DNA of 64,000 nucleotides, taken from contig NZ_JAOTIF010000015.1 in NCBI RefSeq assembly GCF_025628885.1, positions 94,372-158,371 on the forward strand, written 5' to 3'. Shown piece after piece: positions 51,804-61,648 of this stretch. The notes below the pieces were generated by a model that did no database searches, was not told where the DNA came from, and was given only the letters and a program-made list of their open reading frames with translations. The position numbers were made by a program, and so were the translations under genes. The first letter of the stretch is position 1. Every line of letters begins with the position of its first letter. The DNA comes from Paraflavisolibacter caeni. GTDB lineage: Bacteria; Bacteroidota; Bacteroidia; Chitinophagales; Chitinophagaceae.

Positions 51804-52844
51804 ATGGAAACAATTACTATAGATAATAGCGGCAAATTAAGTCCAAAAGATTTTTCATCAAACATGGACGTAAAATGGTGTCCGGGTTGCGGTGATTATT
51901 CAATATTAAAACAGGTACAGACTGTATTTCCTGATTTGGGTGTACCTAAGGAGCAGTTTGTATTCATTTCTGGTATTGGTTGTTCTTCCAGGTTCACCTA
52001 TTATATGGATACTTATGGAATGCATAGTATTCATGGCCGTGCAGCGGCTATTGCATCCGGTGTGAAAACCGCTAATCCTGACCTGAGTGTTTGGGTCATT
52101 TCAGGTGATGGTGATTCCTTATCCATAGGTGGAAACCATTTTATACACCTGATGAGAAAGAACTTTGACATCAATTACCTGATGTTCAATAACCAGATTT
52201 ATAGTCTTACAAAAGGACAGTATTCACCAACTTCAGAAAAGGGGAAAATCACTAAAACCTCTCCATATGGTTCTTTGGAAGAGCCTTTTAATCCTACTGA
52301 GTTAGCCTTAGGTGCAAAGGCTTCTTTTGTTGCCCGTACGTTGGATCGTGATCCCAAGCATATGCAAGCCATCTTAAAAAGGGCTCATCAACATAAGGGA
52401 ACTTCTTTTGTTGAAGTTTATCAGAATTGTCCTGTATTCAATGATGGAGCTTTCTTCGCTTTCTCAGATAAAGAGACCAAGAAGGAAGAGGCCATCTTCT
52501 TGGAGCATAATAGACCTTTGGTCTTTGGCAAAAATGATGATAAAGGAATTAAACTGGATGGATTAACGCCTGTTATTGTAAATCTTAATGAAGATAAAGT
52601 CTCTGTCAATGATCTATGGATTCATGATGAAAAAGACAAGACGAAAGCCTTTCTGATTTCACGCTTCTTTGATACAATGTTTGATGAGGTACATTTCCCC
52701 AGGCCATTTGGCGTGATATACGCAGACGAACGCCCGGTATATGAAGATAACATGACACAACAAATTGAGTCAGTTCGGGAAAAGAAAGGGAAGACTCCAT
52801 TGAATAAAATCTTGGCAGGTGAAAAGACTTGGACAATTCTATAA
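51804..52844 (+). CDS. korB: 2-oxoacid:ferredoxin oxidoreductase, beta subunit
   Basis: A 346-residue thiamine-diphosphate-binding subunit. The [4Fe-4S]-ligating cysteines start with WCPGCGDYSIL (about 25-35) and GIGCSSRFTYYMDTYGMHSI (about 55-75). The TPP/Mg2+ motif is VISGDGDSLSIGGNHFIHLM followed by NQIYSLTKGQYSPTS (about 100-145). A later cysteine is in VYQNCPVFNDGAF (about 207). The C-terminal ~100 residues are an extension seen in Bacteroidota members. It ends 142 bp before nuoA. Confidence 0.93.
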   Translation: METITIDNSGKLSPKDFSSNMDVKWCPGCGDYSILKQVQTVFPDLGVPKEQFVFISGIGCSSRFTYYMDTYGMHSIHGRAAAIASGVKTANPDLSVWVISGDGDSLSIGGNHFIHLMRKNFDINYLMFNNQIYSLTKGQYSPTSEKGKITKTSPYGSLEEPFNPTELALGAKASFVARTLDRDPKHMQAILKRAHQHKGTSFVEVYQNCPVFNDGAFFAFSDKETKKEEAIFLEHNRPLVFGKNDDKGIKLDGLTPVIVNLNEDKVSVNDLWIHDEKDKTKAFLISRFFDTMFDEVHFPRPFGVIYADERPVYEDNMTQQIESVREKKGKTPLNKILAGEKTWTIL

Positions 52845-52986
52845 TGATGTGATTAAAATCAGTCCGCTAGTTGAGTAAAATAATGTTACTTAAACGCGTA
52901 TTGCCATGATTGTTAGGTAACTTGAGACTCAGATATCCTTTGATTCTCAGGATTAATATAATATAAAATTAACTAATCGATTGCAT

Positions 52987-53337
52987 ATGGGTCCAACCTC
53001 AATGATCGTACTGATCATAGCTGCCATTGCTTTTTCTTCTATTGCCATTTTGGTTGCCAAGTTGGTATTGAAAGCTAGTACCAACGAACAAAAGTTAGAG
53101 CCGTACGAGTGTGGGATTCCAACACAAGGCAAAACATGGATTCAGTTAAACGTTGGCTATTACCTTTTTGCATTGATATTCCTTGTATTTGATGTAGAGT
53201 TGATCTTTTTGTTTCCCTGGGCAGTTGTTGCTAAAAGCTTAGGGTGGGTCGCATTGGTAGAAATCATTGTTTTCTTTTTCATATTGTTCATGGGCTTCTT
53301 ATATGCCCATAAAAAGGGAGCGCTAAAATGGAATTAA
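52987..53337 (+). CDS. nuoA: NADH dehydrogenase-like complex I subunit A
   Basis: A 116-residue membrane subunit with three helices (about 8-28, 58-78, 86-106). The loop between helices 1 and 2 has the conserved [12 protein letters not shown] segment with the mobile cysteine. I chose the ATG at 52987 over an in-frame TTG at 52981. Its 3' end overlaps nuoB by 10 bp. First gene of the nuo operon here. Confidence 0.95.
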   Translation: MGPTSMIVLIIAAIAFSSIAILVAKLVLKASTNEQKLEPYECGIPTQGKTWIQLNVGYYLFALIFLVFDVELIFLFPWAVVAKSLGWVALVEIIVFFFILFMGFLYAHKKGALKWN

Positions 53338-53861
53338 AGCAACATAACCCACAAACTTTTCCAGGTACGGTGCATCAAACGCCTGGAGGTGGTATTCTTA
53401 CCAGCAAATTAAATGACCTGATTAATTGGGCTCGCAGCAATTCACTCTGGCCTCTGGTTTTCGGAACCAGTTGTTGTGCTATAGAAATGATGTCGGCTGC
53501 TTCTGCAAAATACGACTGGTCCAGGTTTGGTTTTGAAGTAGCCCGTGCAACTCCTCGCCAGGCAGATGTGATCATTATCGCCGGTACGATCGTTAATAAA
53601 ATGGCCCCTGTATTAAAAAGATTATATGATCAAATGGCCGATCCTAAATATGTGATTGCAATGGGGGCATGTGCTACAAGTGGTGGACCGTTTTTTTACA
53701 ATACGTATTCTGTAATAAAGGGTGCTGATCATATAATTCCAGTTGATGTTTATGTAGCTGGTTGTCCACCAAGGCCTGAGGCCTTAATCCATGCTTTAAT
53801 GGCCTTACAGGAAAAGATCAGGAATGGAGGAGAAAGAACTCGGATAGATATAGGTGTATGA
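53328..53861 (+). CDS. nuoB: Complex I subunit B
   Basis: A 177-residue peripheral-arm subunit that holds iron-sulfur cluster N2, the last before quinone. Its four cysteines are in [11 protein letters not shown] (about 44-54), [11 protein letters not shown] (about 110-120) and [19 protein letters not shown] (about 144-162). Its start lies inside the end of nuoA, so translation is probably coupled. Confidence 0.97.
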   Translation: MELKQHNPQTFPGTVHQTPGGGILTSKLNDLINWARSNSLWPLVFGTSCCAIEMMSAASAKYDWSRFGFEVARATPRQADVIIIAGTIVNKMAPVLKRLYDQMADPKYVIAMGACATSGGPFFYNTYSVIKGADHIIPVDVYVAGCPPRPEALIHALMALQEKIRNGGERTRIDIGV

Positions 53862-53929
53862 AAAGATAACCCAATATGAAAGATCATCTTAAGTTATAGA
53901 TCATAAACTTGAAACTATAAACTGTTCTC

Positions 53930-54379
53930 ATGTTTAACGAAGAACTACTAACAGCCTTGCCGGGAATACAGTCTACATCCAGCTTTGAAGATGGTGGAGA
54001 GTGGCTGACTGTATATACTACAGACTGGTTGCATTTAGCCAAAAAGCTTCGCAAGCATCCGGATTTACTCTTCGATTATCTTTTCTGTTTGACTTGTGTA
54101 GATTGGAAGACGCATCTCACTATGGTGTATCACCTGTCTTCAACAGTACATCGCCACAACATTGTGGTAAAATCTAAGCTGGATCGCGATAATCCGGAGA
54201 TTGAGTCTGTAAGCCATATCTGGAAGACTGCAGAATTTCATGAAAGAGAGGTATTTGAGCTTTTTGGTGTTAATTTTTTACACCATCCTGATTTGCGTAA
54301 CCTGATTTTACCGGAAGATTGGGAAAGATATCCCTTGAGAAAAGATTATGAAGATCCTGTTAATATGATCAAACTTTAA
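53930..54379 (+). CDS. nuoC: Complex I subunit C
   Basis: A 149-residue peripheral-arm subunit (30-kDa family), rather short. Characteristic are FCLTCVDWKTHLTMVYHLSS (about 47-66), ESVSHIWKTAEFHEREVFEL (about 88-107) with the acidic signature, FLHHPDLRNLILPEDWERYP (about 115-135) and LRKDYEDP at the end. It is separate from nuoD (1 bp between the genes), not fused as in E. coli. Confidence 0.93.
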   Translation: MFNEELLTALPGIQSTSSFEDGGEWLTVYTTDWLHLAKKLRKHPDLLFDYLFCLTCVDWKTHLTMVYHLSSTVHRHNIVVKSKLDRDNPEIESVSHIWKTAEFHEREVFELFGVNFLHHPDLRNLILPEDWERYPLRKDYEDPVNMIKL

Positions 54380-54380
54380 T

Positions 54381-55496
54381 ATGCTGGAAGAGATTCGTAC
54401 TACGGAGCAAGATGACCTTGTCATTAATGTTGGACCACAGCACCCATCTACCCATGGTGTATTGCACCTCGTAATTACTTTAAATGGAGAGACGATTAAA
54501 AAGGTGGAGCCCCACCTTGGATATGTTCACCGCTCCATAGAGAAAATGTGTGAAAGCCTGACTTACCGACAGTTCATCTTAACGACAAGCCGTATGGATT
54601 ACCTCTCTGCGCATATCAATAATCATTGCTGCGTATTGTGTGTGGAGAAAGGCTTGCAATTGGATGTTCCACCTAGAGCACAGGTGATCAGAATATTGAT
54701 GGATGAATTGACCCGTATTGCATCTCATGTATTATGGTGGGGGGCATTTGCCATGGACTTGGGAGCAATAACTCCTTTCTTCCATGCATTTCGTGAAAGA
54801 GAAGTTATCAATGATATCATGGAGGAAACCTGTGGTACGCGACTAACTATGAATTATATGATGCCCGGTGGTGTTATGTATGATCTGCATCCAAACTTCC
54901 AAAAAAGGGTTCACGAATTTATAAAGTTGTTTAAGTCCAAATTACCTGAATACCATGAGTTGGTGACAAATAATGTTATTTTCCAGGAAAGAACAAAAGG
55001 GGTTGGGATGCTCTCATATGAGGATGCTATTTCTTATGGTTGCAGTGGGCCGGCTGCTCGAGGTAGCGGCGTTAGTTCCGATATAAGAAAATTATATCCC
55101 TATGAAATCTACAACCAACTTCAATTTGAAGAATGCCTGGAATATGGGTGCGATTCTTTTGCCCGCTACCAAGTGCGCATGAATGAAATGATGCAGTCCT
55201 TATCGATAGTAGAACAGTTGATTGATAATATTCCTGAGGGTGATATCCAAGCTAAAACAAAGGCTGTTATCAAATTACCCAAAGGGGAATTTTACTCCCG
55301 GGTTGAATCTGCAAGAGGTGAGTTCGGTGTTTATATTGTTAGCGAAGGTGGAACAACTCCCTACAGGATCAAATTCAGGTCTCCAGGCTTTTCCAACTTA
55401 AGTGCGTTGGATCAAATGGCTCGAGGCCAAAAGATCGGCGACTTGGTTGCTATGATGGGATCATTGGATTTAGTAATACCTGATATCGACAGGTAA
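54381..55496 (+). CDS. nuoD: Complex I subunit D
   Basis: A 371-residue peripheral-arm subunit (49-kDa family) that forms the quinone site with NuoB. Motifs: VNVGPQHPSTHGVLHLVITL (about 15-34) with the quinone-site His, VEPHLGYVHRSIEKM, LTTSRMDYLSAHINNH, MPGGVMYDLHPNF, PKGEFYSRVESARGEFGVYI and PGFSNLSALDQMARG, ending DLVIPDIDR. This is immediately followed by nuoH after 136 bp, where most bacteria have nuoE, nuoF and nuoG. Confidence 0.96.
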   Translation: MLEEIRTTEQDDLVINVGPQHPSTHGVLHLVITLNGETIKKVEPHLGYVHRSIEKMCESLTYRQFILTTSRMDYLSAHINNHCCVLCVEKGLQLDVPPRAQVIRILMDELTRIASHVLWWGAFAMDLGAITPFFHAFREREVINDIMEETCGTRLTMNYMMPGGVMYDLHPNFQKRVHEFIKLFKSKLPEYHELVTNNVIFQERTKGVGMLSYEDAISYGCSGPAARGSGVSSDIRKLYPYEIYNQLQFEECLEYGCDSFARYQVRMNEMMQSLSIVEQLIDNIPEGDIQAKTKAVIKLPKGEFYSRVESARGEFGVYIVSEGGTTPYRIKFRSPGFSNLSALDQMARGQKIGDLVAMMGSLDLVIPDIDR

Positions 55497-55632
55497 ACAC
55501 TATTAATTTAAAATTCTTTAACTGAAGCCATTTTCCTATGAATAGTATATGGAATTAGGTAAAATGTTCTCCTTTTAAATTCTTTACTACTCAATTGGAA
55601 ATGGTATAAAACTCTCCTTTGGAGGTAATTGT
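55497..55632. other. 136-bp gap at the place of nuoEFG
   Basis: Short non-coding stretch where nuoE, nuoF and nuoG sit in 14-subunit operons. No frame here resembles those proteins. A Shine-Dalgarno-like GGAGG (55620-55624) lies before nuoH. Confidence 0.6.
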
Positions 55633-56709
55633 ATGTGGAGCTTTTCTAAAATAGCTGGCATAATAGATAATTGGCTGAATCAAACCTTTTCTCCCGCGAT
55701 TGCATTAACAATTGAAATGGTATTAGTTGGTGTTTTAGTCATTGGGTTATTTGCCTTGCTAGGGCTTGTATTAGTGATTATGGAAAGAAAGGTCTCGGCT
55801 TACATGCAAATACGCTTAGGCCCAAACCGGGTAGGACCTAAGGGCATGTTACAGTCATTGGCCGATACATTGAAACTGATGGTGAAAGAGGGGCTCACTC
55901 CCAAGGGTGCAGATAAATTCTTGTTTAATTTGGCCCCATTTGTTGCCATGATCGGAGCCATGTTGGTAATGGCTCCAATAGCCTTCGCCAGGAACTTCCA
56001 GATGTGGGACTTAAATATAGGTGTGTTGTATATTACTGCTATTTCCTCTCTTTCTGTGATCGCAATTCTGATAGCTGGTTGGGCAAGTAACAATAAGTAC
56101 TCCCTTCTAGGTGCCATGCGTAGCGGTGCCCAGATTGTTAGCTATGAACTGTCGGCCGGACTGTCCATTTTGGCCATTGTTGTATTAACAGGGAGCCTGC
56201 AATTGTCTGATATTATCAATGCGCAAGCAAATGGCTGGTGGATTTTTAAGGGGCATATACCAGTCGTCGTGGCCTTCGTAATCTTCTTGGTTACAGTGAC
56301 GGCTGAAACAAACCGTGCTCCTTTTGACTTAGCAGAAGCAGAATCTGAATTAACTGCTGGTTTCCACACAGAGTATTCAGGGATGAAGTTCGCTTTATTC
56401 TTCCTGGCAGAGTATATCAATGTGTTCATTGTTTGTGCGATTGGTGCCACCTTGTTCCTTGGCGGATGGATGCCTCTACATATAGGAAGTTGGCAAGGTT
56501 TCAATCATGTGATGGATTACATTCCGTCCTCACTTTGGTTCTTTGGAAAGACTTTCTTTCTCATATTCGTCATCATGTGGTTCCGTTGGACATTTCCAAG
56601 GTTGCGCATCGATCAGTTACTCAATCTGGAATGGAAGTATTTGCTTCCAATTAGCATGTTCAACTTGCTTTTAATAACCATTATGGCAATCATGGGTTGG
56701 CATTTCTAA
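55633..56709 (+). CDS. nuoH: Complex I subunit H
   Basis: A 358-residue membrane subunit with about eight helices joining the peripheral arm to the proton-pumping arm. The quinone-channel motifs are VIMERKVSAYMQIRLGPNRV (about 47-66), GPKGMLQSLADTLKLMVKE, VTAETNRAPFDLAEAESELT (about 222-241), and AGFHTEYSGMKFALFFLAEY (about 242-261). The ATG at 55633 follows a GGAGG at 8 bp. Confidence 0.97.
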   Translation: MWSFSKIAGIIDNWLNQTFSPAIALTIEMVLVGVLVIGLFALLGLVLVIMERKVSAYMQIRLGPNRVGPKGMLQSLADTLKLMVKEGLTPKGADKFLFNLAPFVAMIGAMLVMAPIAFARNFQMWDLNIGVLYITAISSLSVIAILIAGWASNNKYSLLGAMRSGAQIVSYELSAGLSILAIVVLTGSLQLSDIINAQANGWWIFKGHIPVVVAFVIFLVTVTAETNRAPFDLAEAESELTAGFHTEYSGMKFALFFLAEYINVFIVCAIGATLFLGGWMPLHIGSWQGFNHVMDYIPSSLWFFGKTFFLIFVIMWFRWTFPRLRIDQLLNLEWKYLLPISMFNLLLITIMAIMGWHF

Positions 56710-56726
56710 AGCCATAAACTAAACGT

Positions 56727-57203
56727 ATGTTTTTAAAAGATTATTGTAAAGAGGTATTGGGTGCAGTTCAATCATTGCTTACCGGCATGAAGCGTACTGG
56801 CTACTATTTTACACATCACAAGGAAATAATCACCCAACAATATCCGGATAACAAGGATACATTAGTATTACCAGAACGTTTCAGGGGTGAAGTAATCATG
56901 CCTCACAATGAAATGAACGAGCACCGTTGTACAGGATGTACAGCTTGTGAGTTGGCCTGTCCAAATGGTACCATAAAAGTGATTACCAAATTTGATATCA
57001 CTCCTGAGGGGAAGAAGAAAAAAGCAGTTGACAAACTGGTATACCATCTTGAGATGTGTACGCTGTGCAATCTCTGTGTGAGCTCGTGTCCATCTGATGC
57101 CATAAAAATGGAGCAAACTTTTGAGCACAGCGTATATGACCGGAAACTTTTGACTAAAGTTTTAAATAAACCTGGTTCTAAAATCATGGAGGGAATCGAA
57201 TAA
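56727..57203 (+). CDS. nuoI: Complex I subunit I
   Basis: A 158-residue iron-sulfur subunit holding clusters N6a and N6b. The ligands are HRCTGCTACELACPNG (about 70-85) and EMCTLCNLCVSSCPSD (about 110-125). In an 11-subunit complex I lacking NuoEFG this subunit is near the electron entry point and so a likely docking site for ferredoxin. It shares its last base with the nuoJ start (TAATG). Confidence 0.95.
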   Translation: MFLKDYCKEVLGAVQSLLTGMKRTGYYFTHHKEIITQQYPDNKDTLVLPERFRGEVIMPHNEMNEHRCTGCTACELACPNGTIKVITKFDITPEGKKKKAVDKLVYHLEMCTLCNLCVSSCPSDAIKMEQTFEHSVYDRKLLTKVLNKPGSKIMEGIE

Positions 57204-57808
57204 TGAATGGTTCAACTATTATATTTTACTTGCTGGCAGCTCTTACCTTAGGCTGTGGCATGGTTGCTGTAACTACACGGCAGATCTTCCGGGCAGCAAT
57301 CTTCCTTCTCTTTTCCTTGATAGGTATTGCAGGCATTTATTTCTGGTTAGATTATGAATTTATAGCTGCCGTTCAGGTAGTTGTGTATGTTGGTGGCATC
57401 GTAGTCCTGATTATATTCTCTATCTTTTTAACCCATCAGGCTGGAGAACAACTGCCAAAACAATCATTGAGACGAAAACTATTATCTGTTTTAGCTTCTG
57501 TTTGCGGATTTCTTTTAACAATAATACAGGTTTGGAAATATTCATTCACAAAATCGGCTGGTACACCAGTTGAACCCTCTGTTGGTAACATTGGTAGGCG
57601 ATTATTGTCAGCAAATGCAGATGGGTATGCCTTGCCTTTCGAAGTGATCAGCATGCTTTTATTGGCTGCAATGGTAGGATGCATTGTAATCGCCATGAAG
57701 TCTCCTACTGCAGTGGTTTCTAAAGAAAACAAAGCACAACCGGAAATGGTGACAATTGATCAAAAAGAACAAAAAATCCTTGTAGAAGAGGAAATAGGAG
57801 AGGTATAA
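57203..57808 (+). CDS. nuoJ: Complex I subunit J
   Basis: A 201-residue membrane subunit with five helices; the early ones include YLLAALTLGCGMVAVTTRQI, FRAAIFLLFSLIGIAGIYFW and VVVYVGGIVVLIIFSIFLTH. The C-terminal ~40 residues are a soluble charged tail (QPEMVTIDQKEQKILVEEEI). Start overlaps the nuoI stop by 1 bp; the end is 1 bp from nuoK. Confidence 0.95.
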   Translation: MNGSTIIFYLLAALTLGCGMVAVTTRQIFRAAIFLLFSLIGIAGIYFWLDYEFIAAVQVVVYVGGIVVLIIFSIFLTHQAGEQLPKQSLRRKLLSVLASVCGFLLTIIQVWKYSFTKSAGTPVEPSVGNIGRRLLSANADGYALPFEVISMLLLAAMVGCIVIAMKSPTAVVSKENKAQPEMVTIDQKEQKILVEEEIGEV

Positions 57809-57809
57809 G

Positions 57810-58121
57810 ATGCAACCAGGAATTTATCATCTTTTATTGATTAGTACTGCCCTATTCTTTATTGGTGTATATGGTTTCTTTACCAGGAGGAACCTGATTA
57901 CAATGTTGATGAGTATAGAATTGATTTTAAATAGTGTGAACATCAACTTTATTGCCTTCAATAAATATTTGTGGGCAAACAAGTTAGACGGCGTTTTGTT
58001 TACCATATTCATTATGGCTATAGCAGCAGCTGAGGCGGCAGTTGCCATTGCGATCATTATCAATTTGTACCGAAGCCGCCAATCTATTGATGTAAAACAT
58101 GCTGAAGAATTGAAGTGGTAA
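57810..58121 (+). CDS. nuoK: Complex I subunit K
   Basis: A 103-residue membrane subunit with three helices. The conserved proton-path glutamates are in LMSIELILNSVNINFIAF (about 34-51) and AIAAAEAAVAIAIIINLYR (about 70-88). Confidence 0.96.
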   Translation: MQPGIYHLLLISTALFFIGVYGFFTRRNLITMLMSIELILNSVNINFIAFNKYLWANKLDGVLFTIFIMAIAAAEAAVAIAIIINLYRSRQSIDVKHAEELKW

Positions 58122-58179
58122 ACAAATAAGTATGACCATTATAAACTTGATTTGGTTCTAAAATCATAATAACAGTATT

Positions 58180-60114
58180 ATGCCCAATGTCATCATATTA
58201 GTGCTGATTCCTTTTCTTCCACTTGCCAGTTTTTTAATTCTGGGTTTGTTTGGGAAATCTATATTTAGGAATACTTCTGGTTTAGCCGGAACATTATCAC
58301 TTTTCGTCAGTTTTTTGCTTTCCATTTATACTTCATTTGGATATTTCTTTGAGTACGGAAAAGCAAATGGTATTTACCAGAAACTGGTACCGTTAAAACT
58401 TTCCTGGTTGGAATTCTCTAACGGTTTGAGTATTGATATGGGAATCATCCTGGACCCTATTTCAGTCATGATGATCATGGTTGTCACCTTCATTTCTTTG
58501 ATGGTACATATTTATAGTCTGACTTACATGAAAGGAGAGGAGCGGTTTTCAACTTACTATTCATATCTGTCGCTTTTTACTTTTTCAATGTTAGGTCTGG
58601 TTCTTTCTTCCAACATCTTTCAGATCTATATATTTTGGGAGTTGGTAGGGGTATCTTCCTTCCTTTTAATAGGCTTTTATTACAATAAGCCTTCTGCAGT
58701 CGCAGCTTCTAAAAAGGCGTTTATAGTAACGAGATTTGCTGACCTTGGTTTCCTGATTGGGATTCTTGTATTGTCTTTTTATTCGGGCACACTTGATTTT
58801 AATACACTTATTCAGCGATTAACCTCACCTGGATCAGGTGAATTGAAGACAGCAGTTACAACATCCTTTTTAGGTATATCTGCTTTGAACTGGGGACTTG
58901 CATTGGTATTCATGGGTGGTGCTGGTAAGAGTGCATTGTTCCCCTTGCATATTTGGTTGCCTGACGCTATGGAAGGCCCTACACCAGTGTCTGCTTTGAT
59001 ACACGCTGCTACCATGGTAGTTGCTGGGGTATACCTGGTGGCTCGCCTGTTCCCCGTTTTAGCTCTTTCAGCTCCGGAAGTATTAGAGTTGATCACTCTT
59101 GTAGGTGTCATTACTGCCTTAATTGCTGCATTAATCGCATGCACACAAACGGACATCAAGCGGGTATTGGCCTATTCAACAATGTCACAGATTGGTTTTA
59201 TGATGTTTGCATTAGGTGTTTCTGGTTATGGAGGATCGAATGGTATTGGGTTTACTGCATCCATGTTCCATTTGTTTACTCATGCTCTTTTTAAAGCATT
59301 GCTTTTCCTGGGAGCAGGTTCCGTTATTCACTATGTACATAGTAATGAAATGAAGGATATGGGAGGCTTGAAAAAGCACTTGCCCATTACACATATCACT
59401 TTTTTGATTGCCTGCCTGGCCATTGCAGGGGTACCACCTTTCTCTGGTTTCTTCAGTAAAGAAGGTATACTGCTAGCAGCATATGAACATAATCCTGCTG
59501 TTTTCTGGCTAGCGCTGGCTACTTCCGGACTAACTGCTTATTACATGTTTCGCCTGTACTTCAGAATTTTCTGGTATAAGGCATCCCAACAACACAAGCA
59601 TCATGGCGAAGGAGGCTTTGCTATGATGCTCCCTTTAATCCTGTTAGCGGTGGGTGCTGCAGTTGCCGGGTTTATTCCTTTTGGTAGGTTCGTAAGTTCA
59701 GATGGGAGCTTATTAACATTGCCTTTCCACTGGTTGTTCTCCATTGCTCCAGTCACCTTGGGATTGCTTGGAATATTTTCTGCTATGGTATTGTTCAAAA
59801 AGGAAAATGGTAAAGCCGATCAAATCAGTTCATTTATGAGCAGGGTCTACAAATTAGTTTACCACAAGTTTTATGTAGATGAAATATATCTATTCATTAC
59901 CCGAAAGGTGCTATTTTCTATGGTTGGCCGTCCGGCTGCCTGGATCGATAGAAATATAATTGATGGATTGGTAAATCTTTCAGGAGCAACAACAAAAGCG
60001 GTGTCAGAAAGGATAAAGGTTATTCAATCGGGTAAGGTTCAGCATTATGGGCTCTACTTTTTATTTGGTGTTATCGGGCTAGGTGTATTGCTTATTTATG
60101 TGATTAAGTTTTAA
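58180..60114 (+). CDS. nuoL: Complex I subunit L (antiporter-like)
   Basis: A 644-residue proton-pumping subunit with about 16 helices. Motifs: IYIFWELVGVSSFLLIGFYY (about 150-170, conserved Glu), FMGGAGKSALFPLHIWLPDA (about 246-265, conserved Lys), MEGPTPVSALIHAATMVVAG and LAYSTMSQIGFMMFALGVSG. The C-terminal lateral helix region (about 540-600) is present (YKFYVDEIYLF-like segment reads HKFYVDEIYLF). Next comes nuoM after 44 bp. Confidence 0.97.
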   Translation: MPNVIILVLIPFLPLASFLILGLFGKSIFRNTSGLAGTLSLFVSFLLSIYTSFGYFFEYGKANGIYQKLVPLKLSWLEFSNGLSIDMGIILDPISVMMIMVVTFISLMVHIYSLTYMKGEERFSTYYSYLSLFTFSMLGLVLSSNIFQIYIFWELVGVSSFLLIGFYYNKPSAVAASKKAFIVTRFADLGFLIGILVLSFYSGTLDFNTLIQRLTSPGSGELKTAVTTSFLGISALNWGLALVFMGGAGKSALFPLHIWLPDAMEGPTPVSALIHAATMVVAGVYLVARLFPVLALSAPEVLELITLVGVITALIAALIACTQTDIKRVLAYSTMSQIGFMMFALGVSGYGGSNGIGFTASMFHLFTHALFKALLFLGAGSVIHYVHSNEMKDMGGLKKHLPITHITFLIACLAIAGVPPFSGFFSKEGILLAAYEHNPAVFWLALATSGLTAYYMFRLYFRIFWYKASQQHKHHGEGGFAMMLPLILLAVGAAVAGFIPFGRFVSSDGSLLTLPFHWLFSIAPVTLGLLGIFSAMVLFKKENGKADQISSFMSRVYKLVYHKFYVDEIYLFITRKVLFSMVGRPAAWIDRNIIDGLVNLSGATTKAVSERIKVIQSGKVQHYGLYFLFGVIGLGVLLIYVIKF

Positions 60115-60158
60115 AACCAATATCGCTCAGTGAGTGTATAAACAAATAAATCATTCCA

Positions 60159-61646
60159 ATGAATCTCACGTTACTTATTATAGCACCGCTTATTACAGCT
60201 GTCACAATGTTGTTGATGCGGAATGCTCAACAGGTTAAATGGACTTCTTTGGTAGGTTCTGCTATTCAACTGGTTTTGGCATTCGCGTTGTTATTTGTTT
60301 TTCAAAATGAGCGATCTGCCGGCAATACGGAACAGATGTTGTTTCAGCAGAATTACACTTGGTTTTCTGCTTGGAATATTCATTTTCATGTAGGTGTGGA
60401 TGGTATTTCTGTAGCCATGATCTTATTAACGGCATTTGTTGTTATAGCTGGTGTTCTTGTTTCCTGGAATGTTCAGAAGATGGTGAAGGAGTTTTATTTG
60501 ATGCTTATATTACTAAGTATTGGAGCGTATGGGTTCTTTCTTTCTTTAGATCTGTTCTTGCTCTTCTTCTTTTTAGAGATTGCTGTGCTGCCTAAATTTT
60601 TATTGATAGGGATTTGGGGTAGTGGTGAAAAAGAATATAGTGCCAATAAGTTGGCCTTAATGTTGATGGGTGGTTCTGCTTTGGTATTGGTAGGCTTACT
60701 AGGCGTGTATTTTGCAGGATCAGAAAGAACATTTGACCTGTTAAAACTTTCCCGGTTACCTATTCCTCAAGAAACACAAAGGTTACTCTTTCCCTTATTG
60801 TTTGCTGGGTTTGGTGTATTCACTGCTTTGTTTCCTTTTCATACATGGGTTCCGGATGGCCACTCCTCGGCACCGACAGCAGGTTCTATGTTCTTAGCTG
60901 GTATTTCTATGAAATTAGGAGGCTATGGTTGTTTACGGGTAGCTACCTATATATTACCAGAAGGGGCCAAGGAGTACTCCACTATCATCATTGCCCTTGC
61001 TGCTATTGCTATTCTATATGGTGCCTTTGCTACTATGATGCAGAAAGACTTGAAATATATCAATGCATATTCATCGGTAAGCCATTGTGGTTTTGTATTG
61101 CTTGGCATCGGCATGTTAACAAAGACTGCCATTACCGGTGCAGTGATTCAAATGGTGTCGCATGGTTTGATGACGGCTCTTTTCTTCGCTGTTATCGGTA
61201 TGATCTATGATCGGACCCATACACGCTCAGTTAAAAAGTTAGGAGGGTTGTTGAAAGTGATGCCATTTATAACCACGATATTTTTTATTGTAGGTCTATG
61301 TTCTTTGGGGTTGCCAGGATTTAGTGGTTTTGTTGCAGAAATGACAGTGTTTATGGGTTCCTGGGAGAGGCCGGAAATTCCTTATAGAGTGGCAACCATT
61401 GCTGCATGTATGTCTATTGTAGTTACGGCCGTTTATATATTGAGGGCCATAGGGCAAACGGCTATGGGACCTGTAACAGAGGAGCGTTATATGACACTTA
61501 AAGATGCTTCATGGAATGAGAAATTAGCTGCTGTGATCCTGATTACAGGTATTGTAGTTATAGGGGTTGCGCCCTTTTGGTTAAATGATCTGGTAGCTCC
61601 AGGTGCTCATCACATCATTGAAAAGATTTCCCAACTAAATAATTAA
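60159..61646 (+). CDS. nuoM: Complex I subunit M (antiporter-like)
   Basis: A 495-residue proton-pumping subunit with about 14 helices. Motifs: VGVDGISVAMILLTAFVVIA (about 78-97), LFFFLEIAVLPKFLLIGIWG (about 134-153, conserved Glu), FPFHTWVPDGHSSAPTAGSM (about 225-244) and INAYSSVSHCGFVLLGIGML. The stop is 2 bp before nuoN. Confidence 0.97.
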   Translation: MNLTLLIIAPLITAVTMLLMRNAQQVKWTSLVGSAIQLVLAFALLFVFQNERSAGNTEQMLFQQNYTWFSAWNIHFHVGVDGISVAMILLTAFVVIAGVLVSWNVQKMVKEFYLMLILLSIGAYGFFLSLDLFLLFFFLEIAVLPKFLLIGIWGSGEKEYSANKLALMLMGGSALVLVGLLGVYFAGSERTFDLLKLSRLPIPQETQRLLFPLLFAGFGVFTALFPFHTWVPDGHSSAPTAGSMFLAGISMKLGGYGCLRVATYILPEGAKEYSTIIIALAAIAILYGAFATMMQKDLKYINAYSSVSHCGFVLLGIGMLTKTAITGAVIQMVSHGLMTALFFAVIGMIYDRTHTRSVKKLGGLLKVMPFITTIFFIVGLCSLGLPGFSGFVAEMTVFMGSWERPEIPYRVATIAACMSIVVTAVYILRAIGQTAMGPVTEERYMTLKDASWNEKLAAVILITGIVVIGVAPFWLNDLVAPGAHHIIEKISQLNN

Positions 61647-61648
61647 CA

